Shown: one piece after another, positions 10,301 through 25,300 of the stretch
Numbering within the stretch: position 1 is the first letter of the stretch
Layout of the letters: every line of letters begins with the position of its first letter
Source of the DNA: Sabellastarte sp. h YS-2021
Taxonomy: Eukaryota; Annelida; Polychaeta; Sabellida; Sabellidae
DNA length: 64,000 nucleotides
Direction: 5' to 3'
NCBI GenBank assembly: GCA_964017235.1
Contig: OZ024938.1
Coordinates: 58,271,816-58,335,815, forward strand
The notes under the pieces: model-generated
The model's input: only the letters and a program-made list of their open reading frames with translations
The model's database searches: none
Told to the model about the DNA's origin: nothing
Translations under genes and position numbers: made by a program

Positions 10301-13300
10301 CAGAAAACAGCATTAGTATTTCGGTGGTTAATCAACATGAAAGCACTATATGTAGGTAAATGTATTGCACACTTTCCATGGAACTTTTCAGAAAAGTCTT
10401 ATTCTTAGATTTTGTAAGAGAGAAAACCTACACACTGCAAGATAAAATTCTTATACAAAGAATTAGAATGTCAGTGACTATTGTCTCTGTTGTGTTAAAA
10501 TAGGGAGAAATGATAAGAGTCTATAACAAATATATAGGTCAAGTTGATATAAAAACTCTGTGTTTAGTGGGACAGTGGTGTGTAAACCATAGACAACTGA
10601 ACCACATCTTGTGAGGAAAAAAATTCTTACAAGCCAAAAAAAGAGTAATAACTTTATGTAATGTTAGAAATGCTTCAGATAGACTCCTGATACTGTCATT
10701 GAGTGCAGAATATAGACTAGAGATCGATATTTGAACCACTTGCCCTAGTAGTTTTGAAATTAGACACTTGGGGCAACCCCTGCATTACCATGTTTGGCTG
10801 TAGATTAAATAGATGGATCAAAAATGAAGTCTTATGTAACAGTAATGTACCATAATTAATAATATATATGCCATGGGGCGATACATTTTTAGAAAGGAGG
10901 CCTACTATTGCAGCTAAAACAAGACAACTAATGTGTCTAGTGGAAATGAGCAATAATTAGATACTTTACAACCTGACTCTTGATTGTCAGCACATATATA
11001 ATACTGGGAGAATTTAAACCTCAAGTCTGAAGAAATGATAAAGTTTTTGTTCATTTTTGTGAATAATTAAGGTATGTATTTCTGACTCATGGTTGACAGA
11101 CTGCTACACAATAATTTCCTTGTCATCATATAATTTACTATCAATTACTGTTGAAGGAGATACTCTGGCCAATTAACAAAACCTCAGGTCTAGGTCTGTT
11201 GTCCATTTTTCTTTTCAAAGTTAATATTTGAATTTTTTTACCATGTACATTGAGTGACACTTTGACCATATTCATGTTTCTTACATTTGGAAATTCAGTC
11301 ACACTCTAATTTCTACCAGATTGACAGAAAGTCCAGTGAGGTAGTATATTAAATCCTGTTAGTAGATACTAAAATTGAACTTTGGTATCAAGCTAAACTT
11401 GCTCGAAATTCAGATAGGACTTTATATTATGACTTACGTCTTAAAATAACAGTGTAAGTAGTTCTTTTGTATGTGAAGGTTTAAATGTACATGTGAAACT
11501 TGACATAACACATAATAGGGATACCAAATGTTCTCAGATCAACAATTTTGAATTGTGGTGTTTGTTTTAAGGGGCCAGTCCTACTTCTGCAAGTGTGGTT
11601 TAGGATAGGTTTTCAATTTGAAGTAATAAGAAAATCTATGATCCAGGGGTATAGTTTACGATGAGGTTCCTGATACACAAGATATTTTTCCAATAGCCTC
11701 CTGATTGGTGTTGCTATTGCCTCAGAAAATCTTCCGAACGGTTTGCGATAGTTTCCTGATCGATTCAATTGGTGTCTGATTGGTTTACGATGGATGTAAG
11801 ATGAAACAGATATGTTTGCAATCGCTGTAAGATGGAAAACATTGGTGTAGAAGTGTAAGATAGGTTTAAGATTGCTGTAAGATTCAAAATATTGGCAAAA
11901 CGATGGGTGTATGATGTCATATATCTGATAAGAATCAGGAAGGGTTTGTGACAATTTTAAACAGTGTGAATTTCTCGTAAACTGTTCCCAAATGGTCTCC
12001 CGAGTGCTGTACTCGTTAACTTATCGGGTATTTCCATATTTGCCGTACAGGATGTCTGTATGATGGCTTTAAGGTCATTAAGATATAAAAGATTCAGTTC
12101 CTTATTCCTGAAACTTGACAGTTGGAAGCAGAGTGGAACAGGCCCCTAACATTTTTTCAACCTCATAAAATTAAAGTCATATGATGTAATTGTTGTAGGC
12201 ATGTTCTTGTTTTCTTGTTGCAATTTTTTTTATCTGTTTTCTTTCTTTCTGTTTTTTTCCAGTATCTCAGTAACATCCTTTAGGAAACATCTAAAGACCT
12301 GCCTCTTCAACTCGAGCTTCCCCCTTTCATTGGACTCTGTATTTTGATCAATAATTTTATAAGCTTATTGCTCTGAATTTCCTTCCCGTTTAGGAGAAGA
12401 TATTGTTCCTTCAAAGAAAGAGATTAGATTTAGGTCAGATTAAACCGAATCTTCTTTTATTTGTTTTATATTTTCAGATCTGACAAAACTCTGCAGGATA
12501 TTGTGTACAAGCTTGTTCCTGGGCTCTTTAAAGGTAAGGTGCTCAATATAATATGAAAATGACTCATATGCTATAGATTTTTAAGTTTTTAATACTTTAA
12601 AACGGTTATTGTACATTTATTGTCCACTGTTTTGGTTTGAGTAACAAGTAAACTAACCAAAAAATTGCCGAAAAAACCTATGGTCATAGATTCTATGTAA
12701 TGAGTTGGAAGGCAAAGAAACATAATTGTAGAAATTGTAGATGTTTATTATCCCAGATTTCAGTTTGAGTGAAAAACTTTGTGAGCAGTATTCGATGCAG
12801 ATCACCACTAAAATGTAATTTTCTGTGCCTAGTGTGTTTTTTACCTTATGCCCTTTTCACACTACGGGTGGTACATCCCTCGGTTACAGGTGATCCTCGG
12901 TGGCAGAACCGCCACCCCGGTCGGCCCATTTCGTCCGTGTTGTTCACAATGCAAGCGGTGTAATTCGGGGTTATACGCTGATTTGGCGAAACACCCCTGT
13001 CCTTCAACTATACCTTTCAAGATTCGTATGCAACCTTGTGCCACAGTGACGAAACGTCTATTTGCCCCCACTCCCCTTGTGTCGCTGTATTACACCGAAA
13101 GATGACCGAATCACAACCTTATGTACACTGTGGACCACACTTTCGGTAACTGTAGTCAGAAATTCATGCACGCATGTGCGAAATCATCTGCGCATGCTCA
13201 GGGTACCGAAATCAGAGGAGGGAATTTTAAACAATTTAAAACTTCGGTAGAACTTGTAAGGAAATGGACAGTTTGCCACTGACTCGCAAGGTCGTCTACG

Positions 13301-16300
13301 AACATCAGACGGTGATTCAAGGACAGGGATGCGGGCGACTGTGGGTGATACCACCTGTAGTGTGCAAGTCAGGGCAAGATGTTACGAAAAATTGTCTGGC
13401 AGCCCACCGGGCCCATCGGGAAGAGCCCGAAATATTTTATGATGAACTGTTCTCATCAAGGCTGCAAATAAACATGTCATAATAAATATGTTAACCATCT
13501 GAATCACTGTTTTATTGGCAATAAAAATTTGCAATTACACAAACCATTAACTCTAAACTAAAATTACACCAATGTTATTAAAATTGCTAATTCCAGTTAA
13601 ACTTGACTAAAACATAAAATCATGTAAAGCACTGTAGGCCCCGTGAAAAAAACTCGAATGAATCCACGACTAAAAATAATTATTTTCGAATGAATTCGCA
13701 ACTGGAAATAATTATCCTCGAATGTTCACGGCTGAAAATAAAAAGTATCATGGCAGACGTAAACAATGATGAAATTAGAACTATTTCAACCATTGTTTTG
13801 TAAAATAAAGCTACAATATATCGAAATATGCACATATTTATGCATTTTATTTGCTAGTAGCCCTTCGGTCAGCCTATCAGTGTACAACGGCAGCCCGGTC
13901 GAATTTTCGGCAGACTCGGGCTGCCGGACCACTGGAAACATCGAGCCCTGCAAGTGTTATGAGATATTAGATCAGAGAGAGAGAGAGAGAGGTGTACTAC
14001 TGTAAATGCACGGAGTACTTTAAAAGTAACACAAAGAATTCCATATTCAATCTTCTGTTTCACTGCCAAGCAACAAAGTTTCTTAATATTGGTAAAGCAT
14101 GTGAGTTTCTGCGTGCTCTTAGAAGTTCACAACAGTATGGGCTGCTACATTTTATGTGGGCTGAAGTCTTCAGCAATTTTTCCTACAAACCATTATAATA
14201 AGGAAGTACCTCAAGTCCAGTTTTTAATGTGACAAAGGCATGACTTATTGCTTTTGTTTTACTTTGTGGGAGATATTTTCTCATTTGGATCCCATGGGAA
14301 TGTTTTTGTTCAATATGATTATATATGAATCAACCAACCCAGTACTACACTGTTATTACCAATGACATACGTAATTAAAAGTTCAATAGTGTAGAATTTT
14401 GTTCATAACATCTATTCGGATAATAAGGAGATCAAATAATGAAGGTACTACTATGCCACACAAGTGCTGTGACAAATTAATCAAACTTATAAAGTGTGTT
14501 GTGTCTATAAACAGTAATAGAACACAATGACCTAACCACCCAAAAACATACTTTTACCTGTTTATGTAAGTTTCCAGGGCAGTCTGTCGAGTAACTTGTT
14601 TGTGTCCCAATTAAAACATGCTTTTTAAAGTTGGTTTGTTTTTCACCGATCAGTACAGAATTGGCCATATATTTAAGTGGATAGAGATTTTAGAGCTCAG
14701 ATGGAAGGTAGAGGACTAAGATAGGTGAGTAAATAACTGAGGAAAAATACTACCATATTTTACTTTGAATTGTTGGATTATTTCTTGTCAAATTAGTATT
14801 ACGTGTGAGTGTGACTATATCATGTCATATATCCAGTAGATCATAGAGCTTCAGTGAATTTTATTGCTTCTCCACCAAGGTGATTACGTAATCATTGGAT
14901 TATGTTTGTTTTTACGGAAAACTGCTGCACAGATTTACATCAAATGGGTCTTGCGATTGTGTAGAACTGGTTAAATTTTCGAAATGATTCTTGGTTTGGG
15001 GATTTCTCTAAAGAATTTGTTGTCATTGCACATATAAGCAATTGTGGAGGTGTTTGGCTTTGGCAGAGCTATGCAATAATGTGTGTTCCAGAGTGCTGTT
15101 ATTTTTTTATTTTTAAATTTCATACTAGACACAAACTAAACTAATATATTCTTGCATGTTGTGTTATAATTAATGTGTGCGGAAAGATATTATTCTCCAA
15201 GGCCTTTCCTTCATAGTTTGTTATCCAGCCGGTGTCTCTGTAGTAGTGATTATTGCCATACCCATGGACTGATGATGAGTTTTTGCAATACTCTTTGTGA
15301 TTGTTTGCCTTATAGGCTGGTTCTGCTATTACGATTGTGTCCCTGATTGGAATACAGTCCCTTATTATTGCTGTTTGGGAGGTTGATCTTTTCAATCAAA
15401 ATGATCTTAAAACCCATCGCAAACTACAACTGGGACGGTCATGAACAGAAGTTGAGGTACTGTGTGATGGTTTTACAACGACAAGATTCAGGAATCCATC
15501 GGGAACAGTTTGTGACAATATTCAACCGTTTGAAATTGTCATAAGCTACTCTAAATTTTTATCAGATCCTTATCATCTTAAAGCCATATTAAACCTATCC
15601 TAACACTTGTAAAGACATCTTTTTGATCCTACAGTGGGGGGCATTAGTGGCGCAGTGGTAACACACTTGCTTCCCACCTGTCAGATCTGCGGTTCAAACC
15701 CTGGACCCTATATGGGAAAGTTGGTAGTTTACAATACAGAACCTTGACCAAAAGTGTGTACTGGTTTCCTCTGCCCAAAAAACTAGCTGTCATGAAAAAA
15801 ACAGAGATAATAGTGGTGCAAAACAAGAGGAAATACTAAAATAATGAGAGTAGGCCTGTGTTTATAAAATCAGACATATTGATAATGTAAATTTGTATTA
15901 TAGAGGCGTGACTATGACCATTTAAATTCCAAACAGATGCAGTTGGTAAAAGAAAGTCATTAAATTCATTAGTCTGTATTCATTGATATCTTTTCGAATT
16001 TCAGCAACAACAAAATTTCAAATTGTGTTGACAAATTTTAAAATTTCTCTAAACCATTCAAATACAAAGATTGGAAGTTTTGTCAGATTTTAAGTTTTTC
16101 TCTTGACATTTTTACAGTAAAATACAGAAATATCAAAGGTATAATAGGTTTACTTGGTGACTGCCCTAACTGGCTTGATTCAGACGTAGAGTGTAAATTA
16201 AAAAAGGGAGAAAAAGGTGATTGTTGGAGCCCAACTTAGGAGTCAGCCCATCTGAAGATCTATTTACGTATTTTTATTCAAAGTAACCTACAATCTGGAC

Positions 16301-19300
16301 CTCAGAGCTATACCAAATTTTGAAAATAATATATAGGACTGTATTTGCACTGATTTTTACAAAAATCCATCATATTTAGAAGAGGTGTGTTTGTACATAT
16401 GTCCAATATTGTCTGGTTTTATTATTAGTGCAAATAATAAATATATTTGTTTATCAGCTTTAAAATGCACTTGTGATGTCACACTGTTGATTCAAGTATC
16501 CATTCTTTTAAATAAACGTACAGTTTTATGGACATTCTTTTCCTGTAGCCATACATTTATAAAGGTTACTGTACATTTTCTTGACAAAATGCCAAAAAGG
16601 CATGCTTTAATACTTCCACAATTTCATAAATATGTGGGTCCAGCATTGCAGAGACACACGGAAAGGTTAGAAATCAATGCATTTTAAATCTCACTGTACT
16701 TGCAATTTGATTTGTAATATAAACAAGCAAAATAATTCTATAATACAGGAATAAGATTTTGAAAGTTCTGGATAAAATTCAAGTTTAATGTTGCATATTT
16801 TAAGTCATACAATGCCCTCGAAAGGTGGACATGTAGTAATTTCAGTGTCCTCCGTCATATGTGAGACATTTAAACCAAACAATGTATTATTTCTTGGACC
16901 TTTAGCTTTGCTTCAACTAATTTGACGAAGAGTGTATGAAATAAATAACAAAAGTGAAAGTAGACAATTAGGTTGTTCAAATCATGCCCGCGGGCGATTA
17001 CACTGATAAGATGTTATTTTATCTCTAAATTCATTGCAGAAACCCTGTTGTAAATAAAGCTCCCTATCAAACAACTTTATAACTTGCTTGGTACATCTCA
17101 GAAGATTTTAGGCCCTTCTATAAATTTGTACAAACCTCTTCATAACAACAATACATCAGTGTGAGACTGTCATTCAGACCAGTGGAATGCCTTTTTTATA
17201 CCACAGTGCTCTAGAAATCAGCCAATCAGCTTTTGCTGAGGCAAACAACCTTCTGAGGCTCAGTCTTTATAAAAAGGTCAATCTTGGTATGTAGTCGGTC
17301 TGTTTTGAATGCAAGTTGAATGGAGTTTGGACTTCTTTTGCATCTTGTGTGTATGTATATGCCTGGTGAGAAGGGAAGTATGGGAAGGTAAACATCTTTT
17401 CTATTGAATGTGAATGTGTGCCTATGCGTGTGTGGGTGTGTGTGTGGAATTAGCCTTGGCAAGGTGTGGTGTGTAATGTAAGGAAACTTAATTTGCGTAT
17501 TTCACTGCGTTAGTAAGGTCCTCAGTAGCCTAGTTGCTGGCAAGTTTGGCATGTAATAACAGGCTGTCACTTCTGTGTTGGTTCAGCTCCGACAAGTGGC
17601 AAGGCTGAGGACTGGTCAAAATATTAACTTAGCTGTTAAACGGGACAAAAAACCCAAACTTTGACCTTTGAATTTTCAGGATGTCAGCCTTGCTTTCAGC
17701 AAAATTTACAGGGTACATTAGTGTGGTGGCCAATGTGCAGGCCTCCCATCTCTAGGATTGCAGGTTTAAATCTGTCCCCAAGTTTTACGTTGGGGAGTTC
17801 TAGGGTCTTTCTATTTTCACTGGCTGATACTTAAATAGAATATATGTGACCTACTCGAATGCAGTGTTTAGCTCCAGGAACCCCTTGACGTACAATGTGT
17901 TGAATTCAAAATCAAAACATGTCATCTAAATCAATAAAAGCAGTGTAAAGTGATATCATACCATAGCTACAGATAAATTTGGAGAAGTCCTCCATGGCCC
18001 TCATGGTCAGCATGTTTGGCATCTTATCATAGGCTGTCAACTCTGTGTGCGAGTTCTTCCACAAGTGGCAATGCTAAGGGCCTGTCACCAATATGACCCA
18101 AGCTGGTGAATGGGATGTAAAACTCTTAACTTTAACACAACCTTTATAGTTTTGGAGTAGAAGAAAATTGTTTCTTTTTTCTAAACTTTTGTACTTTTAA
18201 GGCTTGGTTTAAAGATTTCAACCCAGCACTACAGGGTTGAACGGTAAGTGCCTTGCCATTGAATCACCTTGATCCATTGAAAACGTGTCATTCCAGGACA
18301 AAACTGCTTTGAATTTCAGCTTAGTTAAAATTAGAGTTGCCTACAAGAGTAGACAAGCCCAACATTCTTCTGAGGTATGGCACATCTATTGGTGTGACCA
18401 GGAAATACTCTCATGGTCTACAAAAATTCTAGAAGTATGACAGCTTCAGTGTGTATCAATTCCAAGGCAGTTTCCATCTACATGTAATTAATTTCACTAA
18501 ATAGCATCGCAGTGGACAAAATAAACCGAATCTCAATAAGCTACACTTCTTTGGATCAGATCAACTGAGAACTAACTCCCCAGTCAGGAACTGTTTTTGC
18601 AATCATTTTTGGTGAGAATATCTGCTCAAACAAATGCAATGAGTTGAGAATTTAGTCAGACCCCATTTGAGTCTGTAGCAGGCTATAAACATCAGTCTTC
18701 AGAGTGATGGGTTTTTTTACACGGAGAATCAAATGTGGGTGTGAATGAGTACACCAGTCTATACTACTCTAGTTTCAGTACTTTCTTACAAATGGAGTGC
18801 CTGTGTCTGTGTGTGTGTGTGTTATGGCACAAATATGAAGGTTTAGTCATCTGCTGTAACTCACCCCTGTTGTCAAAGAGAAATGATATTACATAACCTA
18901 ATGTAGTTTTGAGAAAGAAATGTCTCTCATCTGTATTATTAGATAAGATTCCACACAAATAAAATTATGCAATAAGATCACATTTATATTTTTGTTTTCA
19001 TCACCAACAAAGAAGCTAAGGCTGAAACCAAATGGCAAACTCACTGTCGGGTATTTTGTCATGGTATTTGACAAGTTTTTGAATATTTAGAGTCTGTATT
19101 AAAATATTATAACATACCTGGTTTCTTATACAAAACTAGTACCCATAAAATTTACAAAAATCATCATAACTATGGCCATGCTAACAAGTCAGCTTCACTT
19201 TTGCCTGCAATTAATATAACAGTTTGAAAATTAGAGGTAAGAAAATATGGTAATCAAGAAATTCTTATGAGGGCAAAGTTTACATTTTTATAGAAAATTT

Positions 19301-22300
19301 TAATCGATCTCATGGCAATGTGGGTGATTTATATTTAAGGTCTGTCGTTGAGGACATAAAACCCCAATATTAAAATATTGCATCATTGTCCGTACTATTG
19401 CTTGCTTGCAGTGATGGCCAGGTATAATCAATGATGGTTATCACACACATTTCATTTGTTTATATTTTTCCATTCTAAAGAAATGATTACTCATGTTCAT
19501 GTGACATTTTGTAATACCTATGTTCAGTTTTACACTTTACAGATTTGAGTATAATGCACTGGATAAAATTATTCAAATATGAGGGCGGTAGTTGATAATT
19601 TGAGACATCTATTTTCACAAGGTGGTGCCCCTTCTGTGCAAACTGTTACGCAGTAAATAATGTAAATACGCAGTTAAAAATGATACAATAAGAGCTAATT
19701 TGAAAACAAATGTTTATTTTTAAAGCATCTCATAAATCTGCATGAACATGCACATTTGTACACACTATGGCCAAAGATTAGCTACAGTGCTACACGCACA
19801 TGGAACCTGCAGGCCACCCCACATGGCTGGTAGGCATTTTCATCGCACACAAAGCACGTCATGACCATAGAGAAGAAATTGGTACACAAATTTATTTCTT
19901 TGTGACCATAGAAATAACCAACACACAGATCACAAGATTCACTTACTTTGTAAACAAGATGCCCTTGCAAACATCTACTTCCCCCCCCCCCTCAAACTAG
20001 CCACAGTCGTATATTTGACAAAAAAATCATGTGGACTTGTAGTGTTATAACCCATTCAGTGGATGTAAGAGTAACTTACTGCTTATAGGACTTCTCCATC
20101 TATTAACTGATTAGCAGGTATCATCGATATGGTATATAGATCTGGAGGTGAACTGACCACAACTTGCTCATCTCTGGTTTGATTTTTGAAAATGTTTCAT
20201 AATTTTATTTGGTGCATTGAGGACTCGCATCTGACTTTTTCTTTTCAATCCAGTTTGGTGCTTAAGAACTTCCTTCCATGGATCCAGATTGGAGGGACTA
20301 ACTTCCAGGACAACTGTACACATATTGTTGTGGGCCAGGGTTTGTCTGTTTTCAGACACTGCTTATGCTTTTATGCTTTTATATATGTATTGTGTCTTTG
20401 TATTTTAGATGAAATGAAGAGAAGAAGGGCATTTTATGCGGATCATCCTGATCAAGGTAAGCTGGCTTGATGGAATCTTAATTCAGTGCAAATGTCTGTC
20501 CAACTGAGTCAGACCCGTAGCCAATCAAATCCTCCCATTTATGCAAACAGATGCCGATTGAATTGAAATGTATGTTTTGAACTTATAAAAGTTGCAAATA
20601 TTTATTGGTGTCTACTTAGAATATGTTATATCCTTCATGAGTCAGAATCCGGTCCATTCCGCATTCGGGTGTAAACGGTTTCAATGTCAGACATAAGCAT
20701 GTGTGTTTTGATTAACAAAACAAGAAAAGTCAACTTAAATGTTTAAAATGTTACAGCTAAAAACACTGTACAGTTTTTGTAACAGGCAGGAATTAGGTAT
20801 AATGATCAAACACCATTAGAAAAGTCCGGTTCTGTAGATTTTAACCCTGCATATACTTTGTCAAAATCTAAAAATGGACATAGAGAAATATTGTTTACAG
20901 ACATAATTCAAGTACAGTTTGAATATGTACTTCTCTAAGACTCTATAGTTTCCTTTGTTGGTGTTTTGTTTGGTTCTTTAATACTAAACCATGATTTTAT
21001 TTCATTTTCAAAAATGTTTTATTTTTACTGGTTGAGCTATCCTCAGGAACTACTATAAAATGCTGCATAAAGTTGGGTTAAATTTATTTGTGATCTATCT
21101 CTCTTATAATGAAAAACTAAAAATATATAAATAACTCAGAGATACTTTTTTTCTGGAGAAAACCGCTAAACACATGAAGAGTGCTTTCAATAGGATATTT
21201 GTAACGAAGGGAAAAAGTGGGTTTCTTCAAAGAAAAATTTGATTGAAACTGAGCAAACTGCTCAAAATTTCTATCCTTAAAATGTGTACATGTGTAATCC
21301 ATACCAAAACAGAAGTTAGGACCTTTTTCAGTCAATTTTGTGGGTGAGAATAGAATAAATGTAAAAAAAAATTCTTGTTTATTCTCCTTCTTGTCAGTTA
21401 GGATACACTAATTCATCAATGTCTGTCTCTGTTTTGGTTTCATTATAATGTCCACAATTGTGGTGGAAATTTGAGGATCGGGGCAAAAATCCTTTTCAAT
21501 TTTCACTTTTGACAAGATTGGAGGTATTTCGCTACAAGAATCAACAAACCTAAACTGGCTGCATAGAAGTATTTGGTATCATCTGTGTGATGGTAAATTC
21601 CTCTGTATAAATCATGATTACAGCAACCACAGCAGAATTACTGCCATTATGTGTACGTAAAATTACTGTATTTTATTGTATAAATGCCCCCTCCCTATTA
21701 AATGCCTGCCTTACTCTTTACAGGATTCTGAAAAAAATGCATTTTTAGTATATTCCCAATCAAGTATCCACTCACAGAAAATTAAGAAAATCAGAACAAA
21801 GTATGGCAATTATGATCAAAAATGGTTTAAAATGTACAAAAATACTAGACAAAAGTGTGTAATTTCTTTAGATTGGCGTTATATGTATTGGCAATCTAGA
21901 TGCAGATTGTTAATTATGTATTTATCCCCCATTACCACCAGAAACTAGGATTGGTTTTCTATCTGTAAAAGTAGCCCTCTCTGTTGAAAACTGCATCGCT
22001 CCAAGTCCATATACATTGTATTTGTAATTTTCTCGCGTGGGAATACCAATGGCATATAGCTTATTATCAACAAAAGCCCCTGCAAACCTTCGAAATTAGC
22101 ATTATATTTTATTTTTTTGCACAAAAATCTTATAAACACTTATAATATTGATACTACAAAGCCTAGGGTGACGGGAATCAGTGACTCTACAAGTGGAGAC
22201 TCTGATCAGAGTTTCCCCAAGTGGAATTGCAATTACAGACCTTAAATAATGGATTGGAGTCTCCACTGGTGGATCCCCACTAGGGGAGAATTGCCGATTC

Positions 22301-25300
22301 CCCTGAATCGGAGTCTCCACTGTGACAAATACAGTTCCATGTCAGTGTGAATTTTGTCTTATCCATTGATATAACATTTGAATATCAACATTACAAGGAT
22401 TATTTTACATTTATTCTTTACTGTTTCACTCGGTCAACAGAGGAGCTGCAATTTTTAATTTTAGCTTCATCTTCTGCCATTTAATTTGATAAAACCATCA
22501 AAAACACTGTAAAACACCTTTACAATGATGAATATAACATGTTTTTTGGTTATATAGTTTTAGAAATGTTAATGAATAGTCCACAGTTAAGGAGTGCCCG
22601 AAAATAAAAACAAATATTTGCTTATGTTTAGGTTAAGTACATTGTTGGTGGATAATAATTTTATGTATTTCTTTAGAGAAAATTTTATTTGGGTTAATGC
22701 CATCAGGTCGTGTATGCAGAGTTCTTGAATAAAGAGTTAAAACATACCATCTAAAACGCCAGAAAGTAACAGATGTACATTTCAATACAGAGCCCACAAT
22801 TTCAAAAAGACTATTGAAAGTGATATTTGATCTGCTATAGAATAAGAACTTCCAAATTTGTTCACCAACAAGACATCCCTATATGACTTCATATCATGGG
22901 ACTTTCTGATAAGTTTTGTAGTAATTTTAGGCCAAGTAAAACTTTATACCAATCTACGCTTGACTGAAGTTCAGTGAGTTCAGTTGACTGTTGTGAGCAG
23001 CACTGTTGTTGGAATAATTCAAAGCTCTTTTATTAGTAAAGGGATTTTATCTTTGGGAATATAATATGTAAATTTCACCTTGCAAGCTTCTGTAGGAGTA
23101 TATGAAAATCCATCTGGCTGCTGAAATATTGCTTATATCTTCTTTATTGACACTGAAATCCTCCATCATTCCTTAGAACTGTTACAGCAGCAGTATTCAA
23201 TGTTTTGATATGTATTAATGCTTTTATCAGCCGGCACCTATGATGTTCATGTTTAGATGGTTCACTTTAAGATCAAATTTAGCTGAGAAATAAGTGATTT
23301 GGAATGCCCTTTAACCTTATAATTTTGGGGCTTGAAATTTACATAGACTCCTACAGCATAGAGATGCTATATATAATATAAGCACCATTTTCCATAAAGT
23401 GCCGATTCCATATTCTCAAGATGCAATTTTCTAACTTGGGAAGGAAATTTAAGAGGTTGGAATGACAAACATCAGTCATGTCTGATATTTTTGGGAAAAG
23501 TCTGTGGCTTTGCCTCCCAGCTCCTAACATCGGGGTGTGAAGCCGGATTTATCCAAATGCCTGCAACAAGTGAAATCAAGAAGGTCTGGACAGTCCCCGG
23601 TTATATTCTGTAAGTGTTGCCATCAAAAACCTGGTCTTAGTGCAATAAATCAAACTGCATCATAATTATGTGCAAACAGTTTTAAATTGGTTGGGGACTT
23701 ACTCTGGCTACTGCACCTGATTCTGACCAAAATGATAAAAATGCTCCCTGCATGGGGTGTCCACATGGCTGCCATCTCTCGACTCACATTTCTGACTTAC
23801 CAGTATCATTAAAACCATTAAAAGAAGAACATTACACTTGGCTATTTGGACCTGTGATATACTGTAACAAATGTGTCTAATCGTGTTGAAATTGTATTAA
23901 AATTGTGTAGGTCAGGGGGTTAAATGTCCTGGAAACTTGTCAGTTCAGTTGGGAACAGTCTGGATTGGGTCCAAGACAAGTCAGGTAGTTTCTGGTCTAA
24001 TTGCAATAACCGTGATATATTTGCATTTTACCACATTTTGGTAACTTTGGGCGTGTTTGACCATAATCTATCCCCACTTTAAATTTGAGGCGTCTGTCCC
24101 AAAATATCTTGAATATAGCCACATAAAATAGAAAAATTAAGTTACCATAACACACTGAAAGTTTCATAGTCAGTGGCAATGCAGAACCTGGAATGAAAAA
24201 TTGAATATTTCAATAACAGAAAGACTAATTATATTGATTCTGTTATGATAATATCATGGTCTATGGTTATGTAGAACATCTATGAAATTTATGGGATTTA
24301 GTCGTTTTCAGCTTGAGACATTTTGTGGAAATATTGAAGTTGTAGTCTTCAGTGTCAAAGTCATTTTTGTAGATTACTGAAAGAGCGTAACAGTCGACTT
24401 ATGGCTGATTCGTACTTTACGGTATCCGTATTTTTGGGCAAGTATATCATTTTTTTTCATGCCATATTTTTAACATCTTCTAATTATAGTACATCAGATT
24501 TTTCATGGGGAAACCTTCAGATTTTAGTTCAGTTTTATTACTTGTTTTGGCAAAAAATATACCACAGAAACTATTTTGTACTGGAAAAAGCATGAAATAA
24601 TCAACAACACTTGCATTTTTCACAGCCACAAAGCCACGTACATGTTTTATGGTTTGTTTATATATTATTGGAAACTTTCACTACTGTACTATTGTGTGAT
24701 GGATTTGTTGATTCTGGATCTTCATGGTAAAGTTTACCAAACAGCGAATCCATGTGTATGTATATTCAGATTTGTTGCCCTAGGAATCAGCCATAAACAA
24801 GGGCAAATTTGACACTGGCAAAAAGCCAGTTTATGTAGGTCAAATGGTACTTGTATTTGTGTGCATCTTTTCACGATGCTCATGCACAAACACACATAGC
24901 ACCACACACTCCTATCAAACATTCACCCCAAGGGGTGTGTGGAGTTTGTTCAGTCATGAGCTGAATGGTTGGAAAACCCCAGTCTGACAGCACATGATGG
25001 ATGGTCCTTCATCTCTTATTAGCCTGTCAGACAAAGTTCTTCAGGATTTACAGATGACAGATCAAACTTAATGGAAAAGGTCGTCCCAAATATTCTGATT
25101 GTGGTTTACGAACCTCCCAAATGGAAAGATATACTTCGCAAATGGAGAACATTTTCAGTATCAGGAAGTAGGTTTACAATCCAATCGCCAATGTTTAAAC
25201 AGTCCTCTAGGTATAATCCATGAGAAGAAAGGCTAAGTCATTCCCATCCAGTTTGTATTACACAGAACCACATTTGATGAGTGACAAGCCAGTTTTTCAC

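Larger units (their letters stand above)
9006..12477 (+). other. Intron 3 of the PCGF gene
   Basis: It runs GT to AG. It is packed with repeats: a foldback array (9044-9500), a second foldback element (9623-9831), two LINE 3' ends (10060-10280 and 12262-12435) and an internally repetitive element (11573-12148). Confidence 0.85.
12534..20408 (+). other. Intron 4 of the PCGF gene (7.9 kb)
   Basis: It contains a GC-richer foldback element (12850-13375), a GC-rich hairpin (13884-13925), several SINEs (15645-15815, 17505-17670, 17715-17860, 17985-18135), one copy of a dispersed repeat at 16221-16262 and a C-run at 19980. No exon was recognised in it. Confidence 0.85.

Noticed and set aside
11613-11954. 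113-codon minus-strand frame as a gene
   Set aside because: It falls inside an internally repetitive foldback element and shows no protein homology.
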